From: Robiginitomaculum sp.
GTDB taxonomy: Bacteria > Pseudomonadota > Alphaproteobacteria > Caulobacterales > Maricaulaceae
Assembly: GCA_021776595.1 (NCBI GenBank)
Contig: JAJFFP010000076.1
Coordinates: 1 to 33,274 of the forward strand
Direction of reading: 5' to 3'
DNA: 33,274 nucleotides
Shown here: in pieces, positions 1 through 8,320 of the stretch
Layout: each line of letters begins with the position of its first letter
Position numbering within the stretch: position 1 is the stretch's first letter
Translations under genes and position numbers: made by a program
Notes under the pieces: model-generated
The model's database searches: none
Seen by the model: only the letters and a program-made list of their open reading frames with translations
What the model was told of the DNA's origin: nothing

Positions 1-142
1 ATCTGATCGAGCGTTTCTTCGGTAAAATCAAACACTTCCGCCGTATCGCCACGCGCTACGACAAGCTCGCTAGAAATTATGCAGGCTTCCTAAATCTCGT
101 TGCCGCATTGAAATGGGCAAGATGAATGTCAACAGGACCTAG
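1..142 (+). mobile_element. IS5-family (IS427-like) insertion sequence, 3' end
   Basis: The window opens inside an insertion sequence. The 3' end of its transposase gene is followed by GTCAACAGGACC at 128-139 and then TAG. The same terminal sequence occurs in inverse orientation at 33038-33052, again next to TAG, so this is probably the element's terminal repeat and short target site. The shared 141 bp differ at three positions, so these are two separate copies and not one sequence counted twice. Confidence 0.85.
3..125 (+). CDS. IS5-family transposase, C-terminal fragment (cut by window edge)
   Basis: Forty residues remain, with LIERFFGKIKHFRRIATRYD followed by KLARNYAGFLNL. This is the region of the third catalytic acid of the DDE nuclease in IS427-group IS5 transposases (E-R-x-F-x-x-I-K, then R-R-I-A-T-R-Y-D-K). 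The 5' part lies outside the window, so activity cannot be judged. The other copy at the right end reads WKWAS at its C terminus where this one reads LKWAR. Confidence 0.85.
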   Translation: MIERFFGKIKHFRRIATRYDKLARNYAGFLNLVAALKWAR

Positions 143-260
143 TATTTACATACCCGCCCTTCGTCCTTCGACAAGCTCAGGATGAGGCACTTTATATATC
201 TCACTTTCATTCTGAATTTCTCCACCCTGAGGGATTGTGGAGCAAAAAGGCTCGCTTTGC
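143..260. repeat. Intergenic region with palindromic repeat
   Basis: Between the IS end and the carboxypeptidase gene is a hairpin-forming repeat at about 157-186 (TCCTTCGACAAGCTCAGGAT core). A related copy occurs at 13270-13297 (TCCTTCGACAAACTCAGGAC). This CTGAGCTTGTCGAAGG-type repeat is common between genes in many Alphaproteobacteria. No gene is supported here. Confidence 0.55.
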
Positions 261-1391
261 CTATAAATCGTCAATCCTTGCCAAAAGTGCATCGAGGCAG
301 GACCGCCCCAAAAGCGCAGAGCGTTCCGGTGACCAGCCATATTCGGCGTCCGGAGTATCCACCGTATCTTTGAATGGCATTTCCAGGGTCATGGAGAGGC
401 AATTAAATGCCTGCGCCGTCCAATTGGTAGCCATGCTGAGATTGGCGGTGCCGGGAGGCGATACTGGATAGCCCTTGCTGGTTTGAAAATCAGGGCTTAT
501 TTGCGCCAAGGCGTTTTTATAGGCGGCAAGCTCTGCGGCGCGAGCCTCAGACCAGTCCGGGGTGCCCTCGGCACCTGCGATAAAATTATAGGGCAGCGCT
601 TCATCGCCGTGCATATCCAGACAAAAGTCCATGCCGGTTTCACGCATTTTTGTCCGAACCAGATGGACTTCGGGCGAGCGTTCCATGGTCGGGTTTTCCC
701 ATTCACGGTTCAAATTGGCCCCGCAGGCATTGGTGCGCAAATGTCCGCGCCGTGAACCATCGGGGTTCATATTGGGCACGACATAAAAGTCGGCGCGCCT
801 GAGAAGTTCCCGCGATACCGGGTCTGCCTCATCCAGCAAGCGCCCGATCAAGCCTTCTGCACACCACTGCGCCATGCTTTCCCCCGGATGCTGGCGAGCG
901 ATGATCCAGCAGGTTTTTTTCCTGGCCTTAACACCGTTTGAAAAATGCAACAGGTCCATATCCTGTCCGTCCAGGGTTTTGCCCAACATCTCAAGCCGTA
1001 CCCTGTCAGAGCTTTGCACGCTGGCGATCAAATCCCCGTGGCGCTCCATGGAATAGGGGGCAAAATAGGCCACCCAAATGGCGTCTTCTTCGGGGGCCAG
1101 ATAAATATCCAGAACTCCGTCGGTATAATCCGTTTGCGCACGCACCCAGTTTTCCCGATCGGTGGAGGCCACCGCCTGATAATTCGCCCAACCATCAACA
1201 TAGGCTGATCCACCAGCATTCATGATGCGCAGGCGGCAGGATCTGCCCTTGGCCCCGGTCAGTCGAAAATAAAACCATTGATAAAAATCGGACTGATGAT
1301 CTTTCTTGATCTCAAGGCGGATATCATCCGGGTTATCAAGGCTGAGCACTTTGATATTTCCCGCATCAAAAGAGGATGAAATCTGGATCAT
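261..1391 (-). CDS. M14-family zinc carboxypeptidase (cytosolic carboxypeptidase-like)
   Basis: A 376-residue protein with an N-terminal beta-rich domain (about 1-130), as in the cytosolic carboxypeptidase (CCP/AGBL-like, M14_6) branch, and a C-terminal metallopeptidase domain. Visible active-site elements are the zinc-binding H168-P-G-E171, the N-x-N-P-D-G segment near 207-212, the third zinc ligand H261 in L-D-M-H-G-D-E, and the probable catalytic E337 in S-M-T-L-E-M. No signal peptide is seen, so a cytoplasmic peptidase is expected. The ATG at 1391 is chosen because GGAGA lies about 8 nt upstream of it; the in-frame ATG at 1415 lacks such a site. The bacterial substrate is unknown. Transcription converges on the IS end. 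Confidence 0.88.
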   Translation of the reverse strand: MIQISSSFDAGNIKVLSLDNPDDIRLEIKKDHQSDFYQWFYFRLTGAKGRSCRLRIMNAGGSAYVDGWANYQAVASTDRENWVRAQTDYTDGVLDIYLAPEEDAIWVAYFAPYSMERHGDLIASVQSSDRVRLEMLGKTLDGQDMDLLHFSNGVKARKKTCWIIARQHPGESMAQWCAEGLIGRLLDEADPVSRELLRRADFYVVPNMNPDGSRRGHLRTNACGANLNREWENPTMERSPEVHLVRTKMRETGMDFCLDMHGDEALPYNFIAGAEGTPDWSEARAAELAAYKNALAQISPDFQTSKGYPVSPPGTANLSMATNWTAQAFNCLSMTLEMPFKDTVDTPDAEYGWSPERSALLGRSCLDALLARIDDL

Positions 1392-1614
1392 GGTTCTGTC
1401 TCCGGTAACTGACATGATTTGATGGTCTTATAAGAGGTGCGGCGACCAAGGGCTATGGGGCGTGACAGGTTTAATTTGCCGCCCTTACGTGCTTCGCCTA
1501 GGGTGGCCATGTGGGAGTCTGTGTCGTGAAAATATATAAAATTATGGATTTAGTAGACAAACACGACAAAAATATGCGAAAATGATTATCAAAACGGTTG
1601 CACAGGCGCAAAAC

Positions 1615-2895
1615 ATGCTTATCGAATTTTCAGTTCAAAATTACCTATCGTTTGGCGATCGGGCCAAGCTAAGCTTGGTGAAGAGCAATGGCGATGAATT
1701 AGCAAACAATGTAATCGAACCCGGCGTGCGGGGCACACCCTCTCTTTTGCGCAGTGCAGTTATATATGGACCAAACGCAGCAGGAAAATCCAATCTGATT
1801 TTGGCCATCAGAACCATGAGTGAGATTGTCCGGGATTCGGCAAGCAAGATCCAAAAAGACGACAAATTGCCAATAATGCCATTTCGTCTGGAGAAAAAGA
1901 CACTTGAACAACCTTCTGAGTTCGAGGTGCAATTCATCAGCAAGGGAGTACGCTATCAGTATGGCTTTGCGGCGACGGAGACGCGCATCACCGAAGAATG
2001 GCTGCTGGCCTACCCGCTCGGTCGCCCGCAACGATTGATCGAGCGTCTTTATGATGAAAAAAAAGACGCATATGTTTGGGGCAACATGGATAAGCTGACC
2101 GGGAAGAAACAGGTTTGGAAAGACTCGACTCGTCCGAACGCCCTGTTCCTGTCAACGGCTATTCAGCTCAACAACCAGCAGCTGCAACCTGTCTTCGACT
2201 GGTTTTCGAATACCTTGCGTGTTGCACCCTTCGGGGTATGGAAACCGGAAATCTCTGCCATGTTGTACGAAAAGGAAGACATGAGAGAGAAAATCACTTC
2301 CTTTTTGCACAGGGCTGATCTGGGAATCGACGGTGTTGATGTTGAAAAAAAGGAGTTCGAAAGAAGCATCCTTCCAGAAGATATGCCGTCATCGAAAAAA
2401 GACGAGTTGGAAAGAGAATGGTCAGGGAGGCAAGTTTTCAGGGTAAAGACACTTCACAAAACCAATGAAGGTGAAGAGGTAACGTTCGACCTGTTCGCGA
2501 ACGAATCCGATGGAACGCAGAAAATCTTTGCCATGGCCGGGCCATGGCTGGATACGCTGGAACATGGAAACGTGCTCGCCGTTGACGAGCTGCATGACAA
2601 TTTGCACCCCCTGCTTGTTCAGTTACTGGTCAAGATGTTCAACGACCCGCAAACCAACCCGAATAATGCACAACTGATCTTCACCACGCATGACACCACC
2701 ATTCTTGATCAGGAAGTATTCAGGCGCGATCAAATCTGGTTTTGTGAAAAAGATAAAACACAATCGAGCGTGCTATATCCGCTTACGGATTTCAAACCAC
2801 GCAAAGGTGTTGAAAACCTGGAACGTGGTTATCTTTCGGGGCGTTATGGAGCCTTGCCCTATTTTGGTAGTATCAAAAAAGCCATGGGGTGCTGA
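1615..2895 (+). CDS. AAA-family ATPase, RloA/AbiLi-like (COG1106)
   Basis: About 427 residues beginning MLIEFSVQNYLSF, typical of the ABC/SMC-like AAA_21 ATPases of the RloA/AbiLi/OLD-like group. Walker A is G-P-N-A-A-G-K-S-N at residues 52-60. A Walker B-like segment, N-V-L-A-V-D-E-L-H-D, lies near residue 320 and is followed by T-T-H-D-T-T. The region between them is long and charged. An in-frame ATG at 1582 adds 11 residues; neither start has a strong ribosome site, and homologues usually begin at the M-L-I-E-F chosen here. The stop codon directly abuts the ATG of the RloB-like gene, so the two are co-translated. This pairing is known from RloAB and the lactococcal AbiL abortive-infection system; phage defence is inferred. 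Confidence 0.85.
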   Translation: MLIEFSVQNYLSFGDRAKLSLVKSNGDELANNVIEPGVRGTPSLLRSAVIYGPNAAGKSNLILAIRTMSEIVRDSASKIQKDDKLPIMPFRLEKKTLEQPSEFEVQFISKGVRYQYGFAATETRITEEWLLAYPLGRPQRLIERLYDEKKDAYVWGNMDKLTGKKQVWKDSTRPNALFLSTAIQLNNQQLQPVFDWFSNTLRVAPFGVWKPEISAMLYEKEDMREKITSFLHRADLGIDGVDVEKKEFERSILPEDMPSSKKDELEREWSGRQVFRVKTLHKTNEGEEVTFDLFANESDGTQKIFAMAGPWLDTLEHGNVLAVDELHDNLHPLLVQLLVKMFNDPQTNPNNAQLIFTTHDTTILDQEVFRRDQIWFCEKDKTQSSVLYPLTDFKPRKGVENLERGYLSGRYGALPYFGSIKKAMGC

Positions 2896-3564
2896 ATGGG
2901 CACGGACGATCGACATCATAAACGCAAGGCACGACAGGCAAAAGGTATGGCTAGGCGTAAGGCCAGGCGGTCTTCGTATGACCGGGTGCTCATCGTCTGT
3001 GAAGGAGAAAAAACGGAGCCGAACTATCTTTGCGAGCTTATTAGCGAATTGCGACTCAATAGCGCCAACGTGTGTGTTGATAGGGAGGCTGACTCTGCAC
3101 CTATACGTATTGTCGGGCACGCAGAAGAATTATATGCTGAAGAAAAAAACAAGGGCGATACCTTTGACCGTGTTTATTGCGTTTTTGACAAGGATACCCA
3201 CACTACTTTTTACAACGCGCTGGATAAGTTATGCAGCATGAAGCCAAAAGGTGTTTTTCAGCCCATAACGTCCATTCCTTGTTTTGAATATTGGCTGCTC
3301 CTGCATTTTGAATACATAACAAGGCCGTATAGAGGCAACGAAAGAGGCAAGAGTGCCTGTGACCAAGTTGTTCAAGACCTGAAAAGGCACATCATGGACT
3401 ACGCAAAAAGCGACAAGGGCATATATGGCAGAGTGCGAGAGCTCACAAGCACGGCAATCAGACACAGTAAAAGGGCCCTGCGCGAAGCCGAAAGCGTCGG
3501 CGGCGATTGTTCAAAGACGGAGATGCATTCTCTCGTTGAATACCTAATAAAGCTAAAAAAATAG
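2896..3564 (+). CDS. RloB/AbiLii-like protein
   Basis: A 222-residue RloB-family protein with a very basic N terminus (HHKRKARQAKGMARRKARR). The core V-L-I-V-C-E-G-E-K-T-E-P-N-Y-L (about 32-46) and the acidic V-F-D-K-D-T-H (about 95-101) are arranged like the E and DxD of a Toprim-type metal-binding fold. C-F-E-Y-W-L-L-L-H-F further on is also family-typical. It starts directly after the stop of the ATPase gene. The pair likely works as an ATPase sensor plus nuclease or RNA-acting effector in phage defence; the effector chemistry is inferred from the family. Confidence 0.82.
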   Translation: MGTDDRHHKRKARQAKGMARRKARRSSYDRVLIVCEGEKTEPNYLCELISELRLNSANVCVDREADSAPIRIVGHAEELYAEEKNKGDTFDRVYCVFDKDTHTTFYNALDKLCSMKPKGVFQPITSIPCFEYWLLLHFEYITRPYRGNERGKSACDQVVQDLKRHIMDYAKSDKGIYGRVRELTSTAIRHSKRALREAESVGGDCSKTEMHSLVEYLIKLKK

Positions 3565-3682
3565 AGGCTACGAATTCCTAAGTGCCGCCCGCCAACGCCA
3601 GGACCTGAACTGCCAAGTTTAATTTGCGCACCCAACCCGCCTCACCTAAGGTAGCCAAAAATAACCCAAAGGGAGACCCATC

Positions 3683-5065
3683 ATGTTCAAGAATTTTACG
3701 CGATTTGCTATACTGACGGTGCCATGGCTGCTTGGTGGCCAGGTTTTGGCTGCTGATACTGCACCGCCTGGCGAAGTATTGCTCATGCACGAGCTGGCGG
3801 AGGAGGTTTCGGCGGACCGCCTGCACAAGGACGTGCAAAAACTGGTGAATTTTGGCACCCGCCATACGCTTTCCGATACCAAAGCAGATACCCGTGGCAT
3901 AGGCGCGGCGCGGCGCTGGATAAAAGCCGAGTTTGAACGCATTAGCGCTGAGTGCGGCGGCTGTCTTGAGGTGATCACCGTGGCCGATGTGGTCAAGGGT
4001 GAGCGGCGTATTCCTGATCCGGTTGAGGTAGTCAGCGTTATCGCCATCCAACGCGGTCAATTGGACCCGAATCGCTATGTGCTGATGTCTGGCGACATAG
4101 ATAGCCGCGTGACCGACATTATGGATTTCACCTCGGATAGTCCTGGGGCCAATGACAATGCCTCTGGCATGGCCGGTGTGCTGGAAGCGGCACGGGTGCT
4201 GAGCAAACATAAATTTGCCGGTTCCATCATCTATGCCGGGCTTGCCGGCGAGGAACAGGGCCTGTTCGGCGGCAAGATTGTCGCCAAATATGCGCTGGAA
4301 CACAATTGGCGCATCAAGGCGGTGCTCAATAATGACATGATTGGCAATATCAGCGGCATTGACGGGGTCGTGGACAATACGGTTGCGCGGGTGTTCTCAG
4401 AAGGCACACGGGATGTTGAAACCCCGCAGGAAGCCCGCATTCGCCGCTTTACCGGCGGTGAAGTGGATTCGCCTTCGCGCAATCTGGCCCGTTATATTGA
4501 TCTGCGCGCCGATCGCTATATTCCCAATCTTAATGTGATGATGGTCTATCGCCTGGACCGTTTTGGGCGCGGTGGCCATCATCGCCCGTTTAATGCCGTT
4601 GGCATACCGGGTGTGCGGATTATGGAAACCCATGAACATTATGACCGCCAGCACCAGAATATCCGCACCGAAAATGGCCGTGCCTATGGAGACGTGATCG
4701 AAGGAGTGAATTTTGATTATGCGCGTAAACTGACGGCGCTTAATGTGGTCAATTTGGCCGAAATGGCTGGCGCGCCGCCCTTTCCGGCAGACGTAAAGAT
4801 CAAGGGGGCGGTGCAGCCCTCAACGAAGTTGAGCTGGAAAACCATATCCGGTAAAGCGGCTGAAAACCTGGCCGGGTATAAGATTTACTGGCGTTACACT
4901 GACCAGCCGCAATGGCAGTATTCACGCTTTGTCGGCAAGGTGGATCATTACACCATGGAAAATATCGTCATCGATAATTATTACTTTGGTGTGGCCTCTG
5001 TTGCCAAAGACGGTTCGGAAAGTCCGGTAGTATTTCCTGGCCCCGCAGGATCGTTTGGCGACTGA
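3683..5065 (+). CDS. Secreted M28-family zinc aminopeptidase
   Basis: A 460-residue exported protein. The signal peptide covers roughly residues 1-23 (basic start, hydrophobic FAILTVPWLLGGQVLA, cleavage after ALA-like LAA). The di-zinc M28 motifs are visible: S-G-D-I-D-S, G-A-N-D-N-A-S-G, L-A-G-E-E-Q-G-L, N-N-D-M-I-G-N and H-E-H-Y-D-R-Q-H. The last 90 residues, after the catalytic domain, form a separate beta-sandwich-like module (K-L-S-W-K-T..A-G-Y-K-I-Y-W-R) resembling fibronectin-type domains. AAAGGGAGA precedes the ATG. It probably trims peptides in the periplasm or outside the cell. Confidence 0.88.
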   Translation: MFKNFTRFAILTVPWLLGGQVLAADTAPPGEVLLMHELAEEVSADRLHKDVQKLVNFGTRHTLSDTKADTRGIGAARRWIKAEFERISAECGGCLEVITVADVVKGERRIPDPVEVVSVIAIQRGQLDPNRYVLMSGDIDSRVTDIMDFTSDSPGANDNASGMAGVLEAARVLSKHKFAGSIIYAGLAGEEQGLFGGKIVAKYALEHNWRIKAVLNNDMIGNISGIDGVVDNTVARVFSEGTRDVETPQEARIRRFTGGEVDSPSRNLARYIDLRADRYIPNLNVMMVYRLDRFGRGGHHRPFNAVGIPGVRIMETHEHYDRQHQNIRTENGRAYGDVIEGVNFDYARKLTALNVVNLAEMAGAPPFPADVKIKGAVQPSTKLSWKTISGKAAENLAGYKIYWRYTDQPQWQYSRFVGKVDHYTMENIVIDNYYFGVASVAKDGSESPVVFPGPAGSFGD

Positions 5066-5272
5066 TTACGCGTGTCTAAAACGGATAAATGAACAGATTC
5101 TGGCGCGATATAATGAACAGTTCACACTATCTCATTCACGTTGTGCTCACATTTTATTTATCGCCCGTCATGGTGTTGTTATGATGCAATCTTGCACACA
5201 TGGGGTATAGGTATGGCCAAGCGCCGCTGTAAAGGCGGTGTGCGAGGAACGAGATAAAGGAAAGATAATCTC
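5066..5272. promoter_or_regulatory. bufA: Leader/promoter region of the bufferin operon
   Basis: The 207 bp between the peptidase and the bufferin precursor must carry the operon promoter. It has two AATGAACAG repeats 25 bp apart (about 5088 and 5112) and a small GC hairpin near 5220-5240. AAAGGAAAG lies 9 nt upstream of the ATG and is a good ribosome site. No operator or sigma-factor box can be identified with certainty by eye. Confidence 0.35.
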
Positions 5273-5587
5273 ATGAATGCTTATACAAAAATCGGTATTG
5301 CCACGGCTGCGGCCGCTTCTTTTGCCCTGACCGCCGGTGTGGCCAATGCCGCCAAGATCAAAGGCCCCAAGGAAAAATGCTATGGCATTACCCAAGCCGG
5401 TGAAAATAACTGCGCGAATCTGGCTGGCACCCATTCCTGTGAAGGTCAATCGACCGTCAGTTTCGATGCTGGTGAATGGAAATTTGTGGCCAAAGGCACC
5501 TGCACATCAACCGTAGTTGCCGATGCAGATGGCCATGAGCACAAAGGCCTGACCAAAGCACAAGCCAAAGCGGCCAGTGAAGCCTGA
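5273..5587 (+). CDS. bufA: Bufferin precursor, DUF2282 (BufA1-type)
   Basis: A 104-residue secreted precursor. The signal peptide is residues 1-26 ([15 protein letters not shown] | A-K). The mature part is lysine- and alanine-rich and has four cysteines: C36 (E-K-C-Y-G), C47 (N-N-C-A-N), C56 (H-S-C-E-G-Q) and C77 (G-T-C-T-S-T), the DUF2282 pattern. In studied bufferins the DUF692 enzyme converts core cysteines to thiooxazole groups, and the product binds copper in the periplasm. The complete DUF692/DUF2063/DoxX set follows directly, which makes this assignment firm. The copper role here is inferred from the family. Confidence 0.9.
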   Translation: MNAYTKIGIATAAAASFALTAGVANAAKIKGPKEKCYGITQAGENNCANLAGTHSCEGQSTVSFDAGEWKFVAKGTCTSTVVADADGHEHKGLTKAQAKAASEA

Positions 5588-5616
5588 TATCCGGCTTATC
5601 ATTAAGACTGGAAACT

Positions 5617-5653
5617 GGCGGTGGCGACCCATGCGGTGCCGCCGCCTTTTTCT
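5617..5653 (+). terminator. Intrinsic terminator-like hairpin between bufA and bufB
   Basis: Stem GGCGGTGGC (5617-5625) pairs with GCCGCCGCC (5638-5646) over 9 bp with a single G-T pair and a 12-nt loop, followed by TTTTTCTT. It lies inside the operon, just before the ribosome site of bufB (AAGGA at 5656-5660). It would be expected to end part of the transcripts and so yield more precursor than enzyme. Confidence 0.7.
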
Positions 5654-5665
5654 TGAAGGATGACT

Positions 5666-6532
5666 ATGAAACCAACAGGCACATTACCGCTTCGCGCAGG
5701 GCTTGGCCTGAAACCTGAGCATTATCAAAATGCGCTGGATGCGGCTGAGAAAGCCGCCGGGGGCGGCCTGTGGTTTGAGGTGCACCCGGAAAACTATATG
5801 ATTGATGGAGGGCCACGTCTGGCCTGGCTGGATGCCATTGCAGAGCGGTATCCCCTTTCTTTGCACGGGGTTGGCCTTTCTCTTGGCGGTCCGGAAAAAC
5901 CCGATGAAGCGCATCTGGCGCGCTTAAAGAAACTGGTGGATCGCTATAACCCGGCCAGTGTGTCCGAGCATGTTGCCTGGTCGCGTCTGGGTAGCACTTA
6001 TTTTGCTGATCTGCTGCCGCCCCCACCCACGCGCCAGACCTTGCAAACCCTTGGTGATCATATTGCCCGGACCCAGGATTATCTGGGCCGCCAAATTCTG
6101 GTGGAAAACCCGGCGCTTTATCTTTCACTGCAGGGCGATATTTCCATGGTGCAACTTTATGTTGAAGCCGCGCAGATGGCTGGCGCCGGTTTATTATTTG
6201 ATCTGAACAATATTTATGTCTGTGCCCATAATGTGGGCGGCAGCACCCAGGACTGGCTGGAGGCGGTGCCTGCGGATCAGGTCGGTGAAATTCATCTGGC
6301 AGGCTATACGGCGCAAGATCGCGAGGGCGACGAAGTGCTGATCGATAGTCATGGTGCCCCGATCAGTGGTGCAGTTTGGGCATTATATGAAAGTTTTATT
6401 ACCGATGCCGGGCCAAAACCCACTCTGATTGAGCGTGATGAAAATATCCCGCCCTTTGATGAATTGATGAAAGAGGCAGGGCAGGCCAATACTATTATGG
6501 ATAGCGTTGCCAGGGATAGACAATATGGCTGA
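5666..6532 (+). CDS. bufB: Multinuclear non-heme iron oxidase, DUF692 (MNIO, BufB)
   Basis: A 288-residue DUF692 TIM-barrel enzyme. Candidate metal-ligand segments in order are F-E-V-H-P-E-N, S-L-H-G-V-G-L-S, S-E-H-V-A-W, V-E-N-P, L-F-D-L-N-N, G-E-I-H-L-A-G and I-D-S-H-G-A-P. Family members use two or three iron ions to remodel cysteine in a ribosomally made peptide, here most likely the BufA product. The ATG at 5666 has AAGGA 5 nt upstream; the ATG at 5660 would overlap that site. The stop overlaps the next start within ATGGCTGA. Confidence 0.9.
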   Translation: MKPTGTLPLRAGLGLKPEHYQNALDAAEKAAGGGLWFEVHPENYMIDGGPRLAWLDAIAERYPLSLHGVGLSLGGPEKPDEAHLARLKKLVDRYNPASVSEHVAWSRLGSTYFADLLPPPPTRQTLQTLGDHIARTQDYLGRQILVENPALYLSLQGDISMVQLYVEAAQMAGAGLLFDLNNIYVCAHNVGGSTQDWLEAVPADQVGEIHLAGYTAQDREGDEVLIDSHGAPISGAVWALYESFITDAGPKPTLIERDENIPPFDELMKEAGQANTIMDSVARDRQYG

Positions 6533-7292
6533 GCAGCGTGAATACTATGAAAAATTTGCCGCTGTTTTACGTGGCGGTGATGCAAGCGAACTGGGCCCAT
6601 GGCTTGCGGACGCAAACCACAAAGAACGTCTGGCCATTCATCAGGGTAATTTTCGTGTCACTGCGAGCAAAGCCATGCAGGGCATTTACAAGGCCGTTCA
6701 CCGGTTGGTTGGGGATGAATATTTTGAAGCCCTGATGGCAAATTTTCTGGCTGATCAGCCCCCAAAGACCGCCACACTGACTCGTTATGGTGAAGGTTTT
6801 TCTGATTTTCTTCGCGCTTTTGCCCCGGTGCAGGAAGACCTGCCCTGGCTGGCCCCGGTGGCCAGCCTGGATTGGGCCTGGTTTGCAGCTTATGGTGCAA
6901 AAAACACCCCCGCGCTCACCGCTAAAGATTTGCAGGGCGTGGCCGCAGAGCTTCTTCCCGCCCATGCGCCCGGCCTGCATCCATCGGTGCATCTGATGCG
7001 TTTTTCGGTGACGGCCTATTCAATCTGGCGCACCAATATCGAGGATGAGGACGTGCAGGCCGTGCCGTTGGAAACAGGGCAGGAATGGGCGGTGGTCTGG
7101 CGTGAAAATATGCAGATCAGACATCAGGGGATTATGCGCGCGCAATATATATTTCTGGATGCCATTGGCGATGGACAGGCGCTTGTTGAGGCCTGGACCG
7201 CCGCGCGGCAACATGATGCGCAGTTTGATCTGGCATTCGAGTTTGCACACTGGCTAAACGCCGGTGTTTTTAAGGGAGAGAAAAATGGCTGA
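6525..7292 (+). CDS. bufC: DUF2063 partner protein of MNIO enzyme (BufC)
   Basis: A 255-residue protein with the DUF2063 N-terminal domain (R-L-A-I-H-Q-G-N-F-R-V-T..A-V-H-R-L-V-G-D-E-Y-F) and a second helical/beta part. In MNIO pathways this protein is the peptide-recognition partner that delivers the precursor to the DUF692 enzyme. The start at 6525 overlaps the bufB stop by 8 nt (ATGGCTGA), and the gene's own stop overlaps bufD by the identical 8 nt. This points to translational coupling of the modification proteins. Confidence 0.86.
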   Translation: MAEQREYYEKFAAVLRGGDASELGPWLADANHKERLAIHQGNFRVTASKAMQGIYKAVHRLVGDEYFEALMANFLADQPPKTATLTRYGEGFSDFLRAFAPVQEDLPWLAPVASLDWAWFAAYGAKNTPALTAKDLQGVAAELLPAHAPGLHPSVHLMRFSVTAYSIWRTNIEDEDVQAVPLETGQEWAVVWRENMQIRHQGIMRAQYIFLDAIGDGQALVEAWTAARQHDAQFDLAFEFAHWLNAGVFKGEKNG

Positions 7293-7767
7293 GACAACAT
7301 CCACGAATATGATGGGAAATCTCAAGGCGCTCTATTGCCGCTTTGTTGGCATGAGCAACGGTCTGCAGGGGCTGGCTTCACTGGCGGCGCGGCTGGTTAT
7401 GGCGCGTATGTTTCTAAAATCCGGTCTGGTTAAAGTGCAGGATTTTGGCGGGGCGGTTGATCTGTTTGAGTATGAATATTTTGAAGGCATACCACATGGT
7501 CTGGCGATTATTGCTGCTGCCATGAGCACGTTTGGTGAAACCGTATTGCCGGTCCTGTTGATTGTCGGGTTTCTGACCCGCTTTGCCAGTGCCGGCTTGC
7601 TGGTGATGACGGCGGTCATTTCAACACTGGTATTCCCGGTCTGGTCTGAACTGGGTCAGAGATTATGGTGGAATGACCATGCCTGGTGGGCCGTAATTCT
7701 ATTTGCCCTGTTGGCCTATGGTCCCGGCAATTTGTCGCTGGATGCCATGCTGGGCAAAAAGAAATAA
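7285..7767 (+). CDS. bufD: DoxX-family inner-membrane protein (BufD)
   Basis: A 160-residue membrane protein with four predicted hydrophobic helices (about 31-47, 70-92, 96-114, 128-148), as in the DoxX family. R-L-V-M-A-R-M-F-L-K-S-G-L-V-K is the usual first-helix motif. AGGGAGAG lies 6 nt before the ATG at 7285; the longer in-frame start at 7264 is not supported. As the fourth gene of the bufferin operon it is the standard BufD partner. Its molecular job is not settled. Confidence 0.85.
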   Translation: MAETTSTNMMGNLKALYCRFVGMSNGLQGLASLAARLVMARMFLKSGLVKVQDFGGAVDLFEYEYFEGIPHGLAIIAAAMSTFGETVLPVLLIVGFLTRFASAGLLVMTAVISTLVFPVWSELGQRLWWNDHAWWAVILFALLAYGPGNLSLDAMLGKKK

Positions 7768-7800
7768 GACCTGGGCTCACGCTCCGGCCCAGGCCAGTGC
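7768..7800. terminator. GC-rich hairpin between convergent genes
   Basis: CCTGGGC pairs with GCCCAGG at about 7770-7794, between the end of bufD and the end of the convergent SpoIIAA-like gene. There is no strong T run, so it is only a possible bidirectional terminator. It overlaps the last codons of the minus-strand gene. Confidence 0.35.
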
Positions 7801-8139
7801 TTCGTCATAATCATCCTCGTCAAAGGCTTTGACTTCACCTTTGGATATGGCATCGAACAGTCTGGAAAAGAAATCCAGCCATTTGGGTGCACCAACGAGG
7901 GCGACCTTTTCAAAGTCATTCCAGTGCGCAAAGCCAAGGCGGGCATCATCCAGCATGGCCTTGGCTTCCCATCCCTTGAAATCATGGTCCCATTTAATGA
8001 GGACGCGCACTTTGCCCTGCGACTTGACCCGTTTATCTATGGCGGGCATGAGCACGTCTTCATAATCTTTTGCGGTCAGTTTGCCCGATATATGGAAACC
8101 AAGCACCGGGTTATCGGCAGATGTTGTATATGAAATCAT
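7777..8139 (-). CDS. SpoIIAA-like (STAS-fold) protein
   Basis: A 120-residue cytoplasmic protein of the SpoIIAA-like family (PF11964 type): I-S-G-K-L-T-A-K-D-Y-E-D-V-L-M-P-A, then V-R-V-L-I-K-W-D-H-D-F-K-G-W, and V-A-L-V-G-A-P-K-W in the C-terminal half. These proteins have a STAS fold and may bind lipids or partners; their role is unknown. AGGAGG stands 5 nt before the ATG, one of the strongest ribosome sites in the window. Confidence 0.82.
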   Translation of the reverse strand: MISYTTSADNPVLGFHISGKLTAKDYEDVLMPAIDKRVKSQGKVRVLIKWDHDFKGWEAKAMLDDARLGFAHWNDFEKVALVGAPKWLDFFSRLFDAISKGEVKAFDEDDYDEALAWAGA

Positions 8140-8320
8140 GAGGGCCTCCTGTGATTGCTCTTACCACATCTGGTGGTTTTCCCGATCTGTCTCAATATCC
8201 TGCGGCACTGTGTCCCACACTGCGCCTCAGCGCTCTTTGGCCTTCTCAGATCACGAACAAGCGTTTATATGGCAGTCTTGATGTTTGCTGCGGGCCTTTG
8301 ATCCCGCTGGAGGCGAGAAT

